A stretch of DNA of 64,000 bases from Gnetum montanum (Eukaryota > Streptophyta > Gnetopsida > Gnetales > Gnetaceae). The notes under the pieces are model-generated. The model saw only the letters and a list, made by a program, of their open reading frames with translations. It did no database searches and was not told the origin of the DNA. The position numbers and the translations under genes are program-made. Where the stretch lies: positions 464,263 to 528,262 of the forward strand of contig MNCI01035086.1 in the NCBI GenBank assembly GCA_015680685.1. Direction: 5' to 3'. Of this stretch, positions 35,001 through 46,360 are shown piece by piece (the first letter of the stretch is position 1; every line of letters begins with the position of its first letter).

Positions 35001-35882
35001 TGATGAATGGCGAGATACCCCTACACTCAACCATACGAATACGAGCGTAGCACACATGATCCAGTCGAACTCCGCAGACTAAATTCCTACATGCCCCATG
35101 GAACACTTAGGGTTAATTATTCGTTGCCTTCCCAGACTTACTTGTAGTTTTCACAATGTATGGTTAAGCAAGTCTGAGGTATATGATTTTTATAGTTTTT
35201 CTATTTTATGTTTCCTATGCTAACAGGGTTAAGGGTTGAGAAACTAATCACTAACTCTAACTAATAAACTAAGTCTAATTTACCTAGCATCAGCATCCGT
35301 TCCCACTTACCATACACACCCTGAACCAATGCAACCATGGCTACCAAATGTTAATCGTTGTTGGGATCACCACGCATAATGCACGTGCTCGAAGTAGTCA
35401 TATTGAGGCACTTATCTAGGAGGAAAGGGTTGAGAGAATCTAATCGCGATGTGCATCCATTCCTTGATTATCTGTACACATCCTTAAATGCTCGTAATCA
35501 AGTCGTACTCATTTCGCATTAACAGGTAATAAATAACATGTAAGAAATAACAATAATAAACTCCTATTCCATGCACTACAAGGTTTATCCAAGAAGCTCG
35601 TCTTTATTGCCGTACACAACTTGTGTTTAGGTACAATGTTGCTCGAATAAAGATACATTCACTTTAGGACTCCTACTGCGGGCACATGGAAAATATTTTA
35701 TCTCTGGAGTGATCAATCTGCCAAAGTTTTCCTACTTCTAGCCTAGGATGAGGAAACAAGGGAGAGCCGTCTCTTATTTATATATATGACAACGCATCAC
35801 AATATCGCGTACGTGATATCGTGGGGGAAGACGTGATATCGCATACGTGATATCGTAGCCCATGCGATATTGCATCTCATCA
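35001..35882 (-). repeat. 5' LTR of element D
   Basis: It starts TGATGAATGGCGAGATACCC on the + strand and ends TGCATCTCATCA at 35882. The minus-strand TATA box is at 35775-35782, and the palindrome array at about 35798-35875 is shorter and more decayed than in the other LTR. Confidence 0.93.
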
Positions 35883-36474
35883 GCAGCCAATCTTAGATAG
35901 CTATTCCTTGGTCCATCAACTAGAAGTAAAGAACAAGGACCTATAGATTGAGAATTTAAAACAATACATGGCATTAGCGAACATCTACTATGCTAACCTC
36001 ACCAGGTTTACAACAGGTCAACCCAAAAATAAGCTAAAGTAGCAAGTAGTGGCCACCTATGTGCTATATGAAAAATAGTTTGCAAATAAGAAAAGTGCTT
36101 TTCAAAAACTCCATATGGAAAACTTGGAATTGGAAGAAATTAAGGCTCACTACCATAGACAAAGAGATGTAACCTCGAACCTAGTCAAGAGATTGATAGA
36201 TCACCATGAATTGAAAGAAAAGGCCAAGGCCTTTGAGGAGGAACTATAGCAACTTGCAACTTGGTACATGAAAGCAAATAAGATGTTCTTGCAGCTACTG
36301 TGTCTATGGGATGTACTAGTTCTAGCACACATCGACTCATTAGCCTAGACGATACATGATTCAAGAATGAAGGAGGAGAAGTTACCGGCACTCCTAAATC
36401 ACTATAAATTTCATAAGCTTGACAACAAGTGGAAGTGGCCCATGGAAGAGCCACCACCTCCAAGAACTACATGA
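35883..36474 (+). pseudogene. ORF2 of element C, C-terminal part
   Basis: This continues ORF2 after the insertion of D. The segment is Lys/Glu/Gln-rich and looks coiled-coil, with pieces such as QLEVKNKDL, KLHMENLELEEIKAHYHRQR, LIDHHELKEKAKAFEEEL and a Pro-rich end MEEPPPPRTT before the stop at about 36472. With the first part (23554-25716) the total is about 2,755 bp, close to the 2.8 kb of ORF2 in B. The matching lengths argue that ORF2 was a real, defined protein of about 920 residues. Stops are scattered through it. Confidence 0.68.
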
Positions 36475-36662
36475 GTTTCCCTTAGTTTTGTTGTTTTTTC
36501 ATGTTGTGTCTATTTTTGTAAAACATCACTGCTGCATGAAAAATTTAATTTATGTGTTTAGTTAAGTTAATCAATAATCCCATACCTTCCTAATCTTTTG
36601 TAAAGAACTCATTCTTCATTTTGTTTAACTTGAGAGTAGGTTTTCATTCAGTTGTGGGGGTA
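36475..36662 (+). other. 3' noncoding tail and polypurine tract of element C
   Basis: It includes AATAATCCCATACCTTCC and TTTTCATTCAGTTGTGGGGG, both shared with A, B, D and E, ending GTGGGGGTA directly before the 3' LTR. Confidence 0.8.
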
Positions 36663-37374
36663 TGATGCATCATGTTTTGTAAGGCTCCGATATCAAAGCC
36701 GTAATGTTGAGTATCTAATATCAGGACACAACCTCTGAAGTCAAGGATCTACTATCGCACTTCCATGCATGCCTATAAATACAACACTTGGGTGCACGGT
36801 TGAGTTATAGGAAAGATAAAATAGATTCATAGATTTTTTATTTCAAGTGTTGTTAGTTCCCAATGCATGCCCGTAGTGTGATGTTAAGTGATTGTATGAC
36901 ATCCTTATTTGAGTGTGATGTACTTGGACATGTTACATGTTCAGCAATAAAGATTAAGATTGTTTCCATCATTGCAGCATCCACTTAGCTTTATTATTAC
37001 TTTTAATTACCTTTAATTACTTAAATATTTACCATTTTCCATAGTTAATGTTATCATTCATTGCTCTTTATTGTTCCTATCATTAAGTGGAATGAGTATG
37101 ACTAATCGTGAGTGCTTAAGTGTAACTACTTGGTAATCCAATAGTATTATCATTTGGTATGCCTAGTAATAGTACACTTGATGATCCCAGTGGTAGTTAC
37201 ACAAAGTCCAAGGTGTGTACAAAAGGTTAGGAATGGATACCCCTCATATGTAGGCTATTTTAGACTTTACTTTCCAGTGTTAACTAGATTTAACAATTAA
37301 GTTCTTTATTATCATTAGGAGTAGCTTAGGGCCAAACAACATCAACTATCTTACACCTCACTTTGGACTAAACC
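36663..37374 (+). repeat. 3' LTR of element C, truncated
   Basis: It starts TGATGCATCATGTTTTG, matches the 5' LTR of C through TATAAATA and AATAAA, and stops matching after GGACTAAACC at 37374. The last 170 bp or so, including the CTCATCA end, are missing. The junction leads into element G or its flank. Confidence 0.85.
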
Positions 37375-38239
37375 TTCCTTTAGCTTATAGAATTTGTAAT
37401 TGAGATGTCCCAAATGTTAGCTAAAGGAAGTTTTTTTGTAATTGAGACTTTGTGTCATCTCATATTAGCATCTTAGCTCTCATTTTTTCTTTCCATCTCT
37501 CATTTTTTCATCCCATCTCTTGATTTCATCATGCTTTTTCTCTTCTCTTGTTCATGTTCTGTTCTTTACTAGTCCTACTAGACCACACAAACATACTTTT
37601 CACATTTTTCATTTTCTAAGGTTTTAGCATACCAAAAGGTCAACAAAAAGGACAACACTGAATTTAATTTAAGCTAATTCTTAATGGATTGTTTGTTGAG
37701 TGAGATACCTAAGCCTAAGTGGATATCCCTAATCTTTAAACAAATATGGTCCACAACATAGAGCTCAACTTGTGGATCCCTGCTATGACTTTTTTCCAGC
37801 TATTTACCAAAAGAGCTATGTAGATGTCCAAGCTTTTGAATTTTTAATGAATTGTGTATATTCTTATTTGTTCAAATTTATCTTAGGAGATTTTTCATCA
37901 TGGGTAGATTAGCAAATTATCAATGAAGTCAAGAACAAATATCATGGAGCTATTTTTCATCATCTTGTTACATCCATATTTTGATAGTGGGATTTGAGGG
38001 CTAAGCATATAAGCTACCAAAATTCATAACTCCATATTTAGCAACTTTGGAAGTAGAAAGGCATATGTGAGAAAGCCCCTTAAGATATGATTACAAGGAC
38101 AAAGAATCTTTTTCTTTCAGATTTAGCTTCTAAAACTTTAATAATGTAGGGAATCTTAAAGAAATAGCTAAGATATAGTTAAGAAGAAATGTATCAATAA
38201 AGCTCCCTACCTTCTCTTGCGATTGACCAAATGCTGAAG
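37375..38239 (+). other. 5' region of element G, no clear domain
   Basis: It is pyrimidine-rich near 37440-37600 (CTCATTTTTTCTTTCC, TTTCTCTTCTCTTG), as in LTR/leader regions. I could not identify an LTR end or primer site. The palindrome-like TTCCTTTAGCTTATAG and AGCTAAAGGAAG near 37375-37430 form an inverted pair. No protein motif. Confidence 0.35.
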
Positions 38240-41110
38240 TTTGTATATGGATGGAGAGTAGAGATCATACTTTGGTTAGAGATTTTCTAGAAGAATATCT
38301 AGCTCTAATGGAGAAGAATTACTTCTCATGGAAGCTTGAAGATCTTGAATAGGCTATGCTTGATGAGAGGTTTTCACACAACAGTGCTAAATATGCAAGG
38401 ATTAAACTAGCTAGAAAAATGAGGATTGAAAGAATAAAAGCCAATAAGGAAAACAATAAAAAAATCTATTAGAACAAAAACAAAAAGAGCTTCTTAAAAA
38501 GTAGTAGTAGCAATACCAACAAGAGTAAGCAATGTTCCATCAAGACATGTTTGAAACTATAGCTACTTTGATCAGAGACATGGGCCAAGTAGATAATAAC
38601 TGAATAGCCAAGCTTAAAGAGGATTTGATATAGAATGAACAAGAAATAGCTAGATTAAAGAAAGATTTAAAGGGCTCTAAATACATAAATAAGTAGCTCA
38701 AAGCTACAATTACAATTAAGGAGTCACTAGTCAAGAATAAGGAGAAAGATATGTTACAGTTAGAATAAAGGCTAGTTGTCATAACCTCAGAACTAGAACA
38801 AGCTAAGAAGACAAAAGCTATAGGTCGTAATTATCTATTGTAGCCAAAGTTTAAGATTTAATTGTTAAATTTAATTATCAAAAAGAATAGATGCAAGAAA
38901 CCTAGGCTAAGATCGAAGAAGCCAAGAAAAATAAAGCTATATTTGTTTATATAGATAAAAGGGTACAAAATCTGGTTAGAATAGCTACTAAAATGAGGAA
39001 AGCACTATGACCATTTAAAAGATATTTTCTAGATAATATGATGATAATAGTTTCAAGGATAATTATAGACATCAATTAAAGGAAGTTACAGCTGGAACAA
39101 ATTTGTTCAACTACTTGAGTAGCATTAAATGAAGTAACTAATTCATTAACTGAATTAGGAGCTAATGAAGAAGAAGTGGAAGAAATTATTTAAAAGCTTG
39201 AGCAAATAGAGCTAAATGCATTGAATAAAGAAATAAAATTTTTTATTCAATTATGGAAGGATATCTTAGTAGTTAGCCTTAGAAGGAAATCAAATACAAA
39301 GAATCAAGAAATCTTATCAAGCAATTGAATAATTATCAAATGGCTTACAACTTTATGAAGAAACCATGAAGCCAATTAAGCCTTAAATTTATAACTGTTG
39401 TAATTACCAAAAGTAGCTATATAGAGCTTTGAGCAGACTTATAAAACAATGGGGAAAGAACTTAAAATAATTTGTAAATCCTATTTTTAATAGTATTCAA
39501 AAATAGGTTTCACTTTTCCCTTTTAGCTTTTCTCTCAGTTTTTCATTTTATTAATTAGCTTTTTACTTGTTTAGCTAGATTTACACATAGCTATGTTTTA
39601 CTAGATAAAGGATTTTAGAATAAGTTATTTTCCTAAAATACCAAAATTTAGCTTATTTTTTCTATTCTCATCAAATGGGATAGCTTTTCCAAGTGTTAAT
39701 TATGAATGATCTTACTGTGAAATTAGAGTCATTCTTGGTATAAGTTTAAGCTTTATAGTAATCTTTTAATCTCAAATTTTGGCTCTACATAGCATTACTT
39801 TTGCAAATTACAACTTTTGGGAAGTGTGTTAGTAGATAGCTCAAGTTTATAGAATTATAAGCTCCATAAAATCATTTATTTATTGTTGTAGCTATGTGAG
39901 ATTTAGAACTCAATAACTAAAAGGCCACTTAAAATAGATAGTTAGAAGAGAAAACTCAACATTAACAATTATAAACAAAGACAATAGTTTTAACATTCAA
40001 AAAATAAATATAGATTTAGTTGTAATCAACATATTTAAAACTAACAAAAGCTATTTGGGGGTTTCTGTGCCTTGGTGAAACCAGAGACTAGCAACCACCG
40101 AAAATGAGAAACTAAACTATTTTTGACTAGGGTTGTAATCCTGCACCAATAGTTTAAATGGTGCTAGAAGAAGGACCATAATTAGGTTAGATAGTTAGTT
40201 TATTATAGATCATGAGTGGACCATCAAATAGGTAAGAAGATTTTAAAAGTCCAGTTAACCTGCTCCAACATAAGATAGGAGCATCAACAAAAGAAGAAGA
40301 GTCTAAGCCTATAATTAGAAATCTGAATAGTGGAGTATGAACTAGACAAACTAGAGCATCACTATTAATTAAAGGTTTTCTTTTTAAAAAGAAGGCTAGA
40401 TTCAAGATAGGATCATTTGTAAGAACTCAAAATTTGCATCTAATGGCTAATCCTCCTCCTATGAATCGATTTCAGCTTCCTATATTTTTGTAGTCTAATA
40501 CATATCATAAAATTCCAAAAGCTACTTATAAGTACTTACTAGAGCCATACATTCCTAGGAAAGCTTATTTACTAGAAAAATATTTGCATTTATTTCAGTT
40601 AACCTTAGGTTATGCAAACATTCAACATCAAGATTAAGCTTGTAGGTTGTTTGTAAGTAATCTTTGAGATATGTCTTAGATTTCGTATTTTAATTTACCA
40701 AATAATATCATTACTAGTTGCGATGATATGAAAGCCTTATTTATAGCCTAATTTGGTAATAAAATTGAACAACATCAACTTTATAGTAGATGAGCTCAAA
40801 TAGAACAAAACTATGGAATCATTTAGAGAATTTAACATTAAATTTTAGAGAGCATGTGGCTTGTTTCAAAATTAGTACTAACCAAATAATGAGATTTTAA
40901 GAGATACTTATTTCAATGCTATAGATCCTAGAAGATGAACTTGGTTAATAAAAACACATAATATTAATACTATACTAGATCTTTATAGTCAAGCTATAAG
41001 ATCAAAAAGACAATTGTACTTGGCTTCAAATGACATACAAGAGGTTGTAAAAGAATCAAAAAGAGACCAACTTCTATACAGAATCTTATTCAGCTTAAAA
41101 ATTTACCTTC
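38240..41110 (+). pseudogene. gag region of element G, including coiled-coil stretch
   Basis: At 38240-39300 the translation is Lys/Glu/Gln-rich with heptad-like spacing (NYFSWKLEDLE, ARKMRIERIKANKENNKK), a probable coiled coil. The gag core at about 40440-41110 reads MNRFQLPIF, AYLLEKYLHLFQLTL, SYFNLPNNIITSCDDMKALF and FGNKIEQHQLYSR, the plant gag pattern of W/YxxLPxxSIxSWxxMxxxFxxxFG. Segments between (39300-40440) show no motif. Stops are frequent. It is assigned by pattern and by the pol that follows. Confidence 0.65.
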
Positions 41111-41859
41111 AATAAGTAGCTCAATTTAATCATGAAATAAGGAATTTGCCAAAGATAAACTATTAAAATAAATTTCTAAGAAAATAATCAAACTAGAAAA
41201 AGCTATGTCTAAGGTCAAACTTAAAGATGAAAGACAATTTTGACAAAATAGAAAATCTAATGTTGGAGCTGAGTTAGATAAAACTAAAGAAAATGAACTC
41301 TTAGTTAACTCGAAATTATTGGAGCTTTAAAATGATCCTAAGCAGTCTATTCATACTAGGGTTCATTATTTGGAGAGGTCATCTAAGGATGATATTTTTG
41401 AAGAATCAAAATTAGGCTATTAATCACATAATGATGTTAATAATAATGAAGAGTATAGATATGGATTATGAAGTCTTAAAGGGAAAATAATCACATCTAG
41501 ATCCCCTAATACAATTGAAAAAAGGAAAGCTTTTGAGTCTAAGGAAAAGTAGAAGCTAGAAGAAAGAATTCAACCAAATAAGAAAAGTCATCAAAACCCT
41601 TTCTCTAAAATGTTTAGAAAGTTAGGATTTTATGGAGAAGAAAAATATGATATAATAGAAGATTTGAAGAGAGTTAAGATTAGTATAAGCTTATATTAGC
41701 TACTTCAAATAAAAGGATGTTCAAAAATAATTCTAGAAGAAATTAAAAATAAGAAAAGGTTTAGTCATATAGCTACAAATTACATTTATATTAATGATAA
41801 GCCCATTAGTAAAATATCTATTATAGCTAACAAAGATGCACCACCTTTCTTATTAACTC

Positions 41860-42215
41860 TAAAGCTAAGAGACAAATATCTACATAATTGTTTGTTTGAT
41901 TTAGGAGCTACTTCAATAATGAAGTCTTTGTCAATTCGCAAATAGTTAGAAGTAAAGCCAAAGTAATCAAACAAAAATATTATTCAAGTTGACAAAAGTA
42001 GAGTTAAAATAATAGGTCAATTACTAAATGTATAATTCCAAGTAGCTTTAAATTCTAGAATAAAGAGTAGAGTAACAACTCAAGTTGTTGATATTCCTAA
42101 CGCATATAACTTGCTATTAAGTAGAAGTTGGAGTACAACTTTTTCTAGCTATATAGCTACTGATTATTCACATATGTGGCTACCTTGGAAAGGTAAACCA
42201 AATTAAATCTATGTA
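41860..42215 (+). pseudogene. Protease of element G
   Basis: The presumed active site reads NCLFDLGATSIMKSLSI (41886-41937), where the family has Asp-Ser/Thr-Gly or Asp-Glu-Gly; here it is Asp-Leu-Gly, probably mutated. Downstream, VVDIPNAYNLLLSRSWSTTF (42088-42147) matches the conserved YxLLLGRxW-like second protease motif of this group. It sits directly upstream of the RNase H, as expected for the aRNH-first order. Confidence 0.65.
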
Positions 42216-42319
42216 CAGTGAGCCACTAATGGTAAATAATGTAATCACTAATGACAAAAAAAATTATTAAATCAAAAGAGGTCAAATTAGGAGTTAGCTC
42301 TATCTGAGAAATACAAATC

Positions 42320-42694
42320 ATGCATTCTAATAACCAATATTAAAAATTCTACAAAATGTATTTTGATGGAGCTTGCAATTCTAAAGATTCAGGAATATAT
42401 GTTGTCTTAATTAATCCAAACAATCATATAGAATTAAAAGCCATACAATTACAATTCCCGTGTATTAATAACAAAGCTGAATATGAAGTGTTATGTAGAG
42501 GTTTAAAAATAGCTAGTGATAAAGGTATTAAGAAATTTGAAGTAAAAGAAGATTCAAAACTAGTTTGTGATCAAATATGGGAAAAATATAATGTCAAAAG
42601 CTCATTCGTTAAGTCACACAAACAATTAGTGCTAAGAACGCTTAAGCATTTCATAGAATATAAGATTGAAAATCTTTCCAAGAAGGAAAATTAA
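42320..42694 (+). pseudogene. Extra (archaeal-type) RNase H of element G, upstream of RT
   Basis: The frame is open from the ATG at 42356 to the stop at 42692, 112 residues. The RNase H fold signature is YFDGACNSKDSGIYVVLI (first Asp), NNKAEYEVLCRGLKIASDKG (Glu) and FEVKEDSKLVCDQIWEKY (second Asp), then an HKQLV helix. This is the pattern of the acquired plant RNase H, not the ordinary gypsy RNase H, which lies after RT. It may still fold, since three acidic residues are present. Flanking frames are broken. Confidence 0.82.
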
Positions 42695-43217
42695 ATAGCT
42701 AATGAGATTGCAATAGTAGCCTCAACTTTATACTTATTTAAAATAGTTAAGTAGCAAAAGATAATAATCAAATCAAAATCAAAGCCTACAGTTCTTTACA
42801 ATATAAGCAATCTTCAAGTTTTCGAGGATGATCATCAGATAACTCGATTTCTAAAAAATACAAGAGAATTTTAAAATTAGGTTTATCAAGAATAAAAATT
42901 AAAGCAAATAGTGAATAAAATATCAAGAAGAGTATTAGGATTTGAAGAGGAGTTTAAGGGTAAGCTAATTACAAGCTTAAATATCCAAGATCCCAAAGAT
43001 CAAGCTTATGAGATAGTGAACCTAGGATGTGAAGATACTCCTAGGAATGTTAATATTAGATCAAGGTTAAAATTACAAATAAAATATCAAATGATATAGG
43101 TTTTGAAGGATAGTTTAAAAATTTTACATCATCTTATGTTTTTTAAGGACTTTCAATCCTAACATTATGAGTCATAAAATTTCCTTAGTTGAAGGATGCA
43201 AAATCAATAAGCAAAAG
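42695..43217 (+). pseudogene. Linker between extra RNase H and RT of element G
   Basis: It reads LANEIAIVASTLY, then NLQVFEDDHQITRFLKNTREF and, at 42911-43099, KDQAYEIVNLGCEDTPRNVN. These match conserved linker motifs of the aRNH-first gypsy group (VFEDDxxIxxFL and INLGTxExPKxVKIG). The linker ends at the solo LTR. Confidence 0.62.
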
Positions 43218-43886
43218 TACTGACACAAATTGCACAGGCCGCGATATCGCATCATTTCCTACGATATCGCGGTCCACCACCAAATCTATAAATAAGAGGC
43301 GGCACTCCCCTCATTTCATATCATAGGCATAAAGTAGCAAAGCTCTGGAGGATTGATCACCCCAGAGATAGAATATTTTCCATGTGCCCGTAGTAGGAGT
43401 CCCCCAAGTGAACTGTTCTTTATTCAAGCAGCTTTGTACCTGAACGCAAGTTGTGTATGNGGCTGCTTATCACACTTAGGTTAGTTAGGTGCCTCAGTAC
43501 GACCACTTCAAGCACATGTGTTACGTGTGGTAATCCCAGTAACGATTAGCATTTGGTAGCCACAGTTGCACAGTTCAGGGTGTGTACGGCAAGTGGGAAC
43601 AGATGCTGACGCTAGGACTTAGTGCTATAGTTAGAGTTAGTTTTAGTTTCTCAACCCTTCACCGTTTAGCATAGGAGATAAACTTGAAAATACCAAAAAA
43701 ATCATATACCTCAGACTTGCTTAACCATACACTATGACACATACAAGCAAGCCTGGGAAGACAACAATTAATTAACCCCAAGTGTTCCTTACGACGTTTA
43801 GGCATTTAGTCTGCGGAGTTCGACCGGATCGCGCGTGCTACGCTCGTTTCATATGGTTGAGTGTAGGGGTACCTCACCACTCATCA
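43218..43886 (+). repeat. Single LTR of the A-E family inside element G (solo LTR, or element collapsed at an N)
   Basis: It begins TACTGACACAAATTGCACAGG, a decayed form of TGATGAGACATGACTTGCAC, includes GATATCGC palindromes, a TATAAATA box near 43288 and ends CCTCACCACTCATCA at 43886. AAAAG flanks it on both sides (43213-43217 and 43887-43891), a proper 5-bp duplication. The N at 43460 sits where about 350 bp of LTR sequence is missing relative to A. So this is either a solo LTR with a short gap or a full element whose inside was dropped in assembly. Confidence 0.8.
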
Positions 43887-43891
43887 AAAAG

Positions 43892-45130
43892 CTAAGAAAA
43901 CTTAATCCAATTTTAAAACTAACAATGAAAGCTAATATTAAGAAGCTATTAGGTACTAAAATAATATACCTAGTAAGATAATGTACATAACTAGCTAATT
44001 TAATACTAGTCAAAAAAAGAATGGACATATTAGATTATGTGTTGTTCTTAGGAATTTAAATGAAGCTTCAATCAAAGATAGATACCCATTCCCAAGGAAT
44101 GATGAAATGCTTATAAAAGTATGAGGATGTCAGTTGTTCTCATTTCTAAATATTTTTTTAGGCTATAATCAGATAATAGTAGATAACGATGATAGATATA
44201 AGAAAACATATCACAAAATGGGAAAATTTTTCTTACAAAAGATTGCCTTTTAGCCTCTCAAATGTAGGAGCTACTTTTCTATGAGTCATGAATATTGCAT
44301 TCAAAGGACTTATTAGAAAATCAATGGTTATTTATGTAGATGACATAATGATTTACTCAAAACATGAGCAAGGTTATATTTTTCACTTCTACCAAATATT
44401 TGATAGATGTAAAGAATTTGGTATTTTGTTTAATCTTAAGAAATGTATTTTTGAAGTACAATTAGAAAACTTGCTTGGACACAATTTATCAAAAAAGAAT
44501 AGCCATAGTTGAAGCTAGGATACAACCCATTAAAGGCATAGAACATCCTACAAATAAGAAGTCATTAAGATCATTCTTTGGAAAAATAAATTTCAGGAAA
44601 ATATTTCTATTGGGATTCCAAAAATAACAAAATCTCTTTTACAAATGTTAAAAAAATGTCAAAGTCAAAAATAAAAAGGAGCCAGTAGAAATGTGAGAAT
44701 TATTTACAAAGTTATTATGGAAGTTCCATATTTTGTAAAGCCTAAGTTAAAGGAAGATTTTGGGTGATACGCTTTTGCATTAACAAAATCTTTGGTTATT
44801 GTATTAACATAAGGAATTGGAAAGGAAGAAAACCCAATTGATTTCTTTGGTTATTAATTAACAAGAGCTTAGAAGAAATACTTTGAACTTGAAAAACGAG
44901 CATTTCTTATAATAAAATATCTAGGTCATTTTAAGTATTATTTAGAAAATACAACAATCCATATTATGACTATAGAGCCAACTGTGAGATAATTTTTATC
45001 TTAAAATGCAATTGGCCTCAAAAGAGCTAATGGGATAATTAAGCTAAAATAATTTAAGTTTACCTTAGAAACTTGTAAAATAGTTAAAAATATGGAATAG
45101 ACCAAGATGATTATACAAGAACTTAAACAT
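43892..45130 (+). pseudogene. Reverse transcriptase and connecting RNase H of element G
   Basis: RT pieces: RKLNPILKLTMKANIKKLL, then LPFSLSNVGATF and, in the open stretch 44288-44512, MNIAFKGLIRKSMVIYVDDI with an intact YVDD catalytic box, followed by CKEFGILFNLKKCIFEVQ and LLGH. The downstream region reads HPTNKKSLRSFFGKINFRKI, the start of the RT-RNase H connection, and decays after that. Frameshifts and stops are common. Confidence 0.78.
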
Positions 45131-46360
45131 GAAATATTAATTCTTACTAAAATGAGGAATTAGTACAATGATATAGTGAGGTTTCTCTCTAAGCAAGAAA
45201 TTTTAAAAAAATTTAACTAAAGGTCAAAGAAGAGCTTTTGTTCATAAGTGTTGATACATTTCTTGCCATTTTATGGAGTAGTGTTGGTTAATTTGATACT
45301 AAATTTAGTTCACAAATTTTAAATATATATATATATATAATAAGCAAAGGAAAGCCAACTGAAAAATATATTCTATTAAAAGTATGAGCATGAAATGTCA
45401 CATATTGGGATAATTGTGAAGGAATCTAAAAATTATCAAGTAGTAATAGGATTAGAACCCAGTGCTTGAAGATTCGTTGTTCAAGGAAAATAATTGAAAA
45501 GTTTTAGAACTGCATAATGTCAACAAAATCAGTAGATAAGAGATTCAAAAATCCTCGGTTTCAAATTATGCAAGGGTACAGCAAGATAGATAATTATCCT
45601 CGGTTTCAAATTATGCATAATTGAAAAGTTTTAGAACTACATAATGTCAACAAAATCAGTAGATAAGAGATTCAAAAATCCTCGGTTTCAAATTATGCAA
45701 GGGTACAGCAAGATAGTTTACTAATTGTTGTGTAGAACCTACATCTCCAAACCAAGAGCACATGAAACTGAGAGGAGGGTCTTAGCAAAATGCCAAGATA
45801 TATTACCACACATGATTGATGGTTCACCATTAAAATAGTGGTTTTCCTTTCATTTTTTTGAAGGCAAAGGCAAATTGCATAAAAAGAGCACCAAGAAATA
45901 ATAAAAACTATTCATGATGCAAGAAAGAAGGTGAAAGATGAAGCAACATGATGGTAATTCCATGAAAAATGGTAGAAATGTTGTAGTCAATATCAATGAT
46001 AAACCCATTTACTAGTAGATATAAACAAATAAAAACATGTAAAATGACACCCCACATGATGAATGTATTGTGTTTTTTCCCAATTGGCTTGGTTTCCCCT
46101 CACATCATTTTTAGTCACCAACACCTGCAGATGGCTTCGATTTAACATTCTATTTCTTGGTTTGTCTAACAAAGCCACCGATCCTACATAGGCATTAACC
46201 CATCTAAGCAAATTCCTTTTTCTGCCTTAGAGACTTTTGGGGCATTTTTCCTAAAATCATGCAGAAGCAAATGTAGAAGACAAAGAATAGAAAATTGTAT
46301 TGGCAAGATAGGATGATGAGCATACTAAGAAAAGTAAGCACTTCATTCAAGCCAATAGTA
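45131..46360 (+). other. Decayed region between RT and integrase of element G
   Basis: RNase H and the integrase zinc-binding region are expected here, but I cannot follow them. A TA microsatellite (45326-45341) and a duplication (45491-45716) interrupt it. Confidence 0.4.
45491..45716 (+). repeat. 99-bp direct duplication inside element G
   Basis: 45491-45589 and 45618-45716 are almost identical (one difference near the GAACTGC/GAACTAC position). The 28-bp spacer holds a third partial copy (ATCCTCGGTTTCAAATTATG). It is far fresher than its surroundings, so it is either a recent local rearrangement or an assembly effect. Confidence 0.85.

Larger units (their letters stand above)
25717..35882 (-). 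mobile_element. Element D: near-complete gag-pol Ty3/gypsy element nested in element C
   Basis: D is 10,166 bp on the minus strand, flanked by GCAGT (25712-25716) and GCAGC (35883-35887), a 5-bp target duplication with one change. LTRs are 961 bp (left) and 882 bp (right). In sense order it has the primer site, gag, protease, RT, RNase H, integrase, about 2 kb of 3' noncoding sequence and a polypurine tract. Domain order and the tRNA-Asp primer place it near the Athila/Tat side of Ty3/gypsy. Its pol is the best preserved in the window, with about a dozen in-frame stops. Confidence 0.94.
18069..37374 (+). mobile_element. Element C: gag+ORF2 LTR retrotransposon lacking pol, split by element D
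   Basis: Element C occupies 18069-25716 and 35883-37374, about 9.1 kb without the insertion of D. Order: 5' LTR, tRNA-Asp-like primer site, gag, conserved noncoding block, internal TATA block, ORF2, polypurine tract, 3' LTR. The plan is the same as in element B, including the absence of protease, RT and integrase. The 3' LTR is cut short at 37374, about 170 bp before the expected end, so no target duplication can be tested. It is heavily decayed. Confidence 0.87.

Noticed and set aside
45326-45341. TA-rich run as a regulatory site
   Set aside because: Simple dinucleotide microsatellite in decayed DNA.
46000-46211. 72-codon minus-strand frame (MLRWVNAYVGSV...) as a gene
   Set aside because: It lies inside decayed element G, with no recognised motif and no supporting context.
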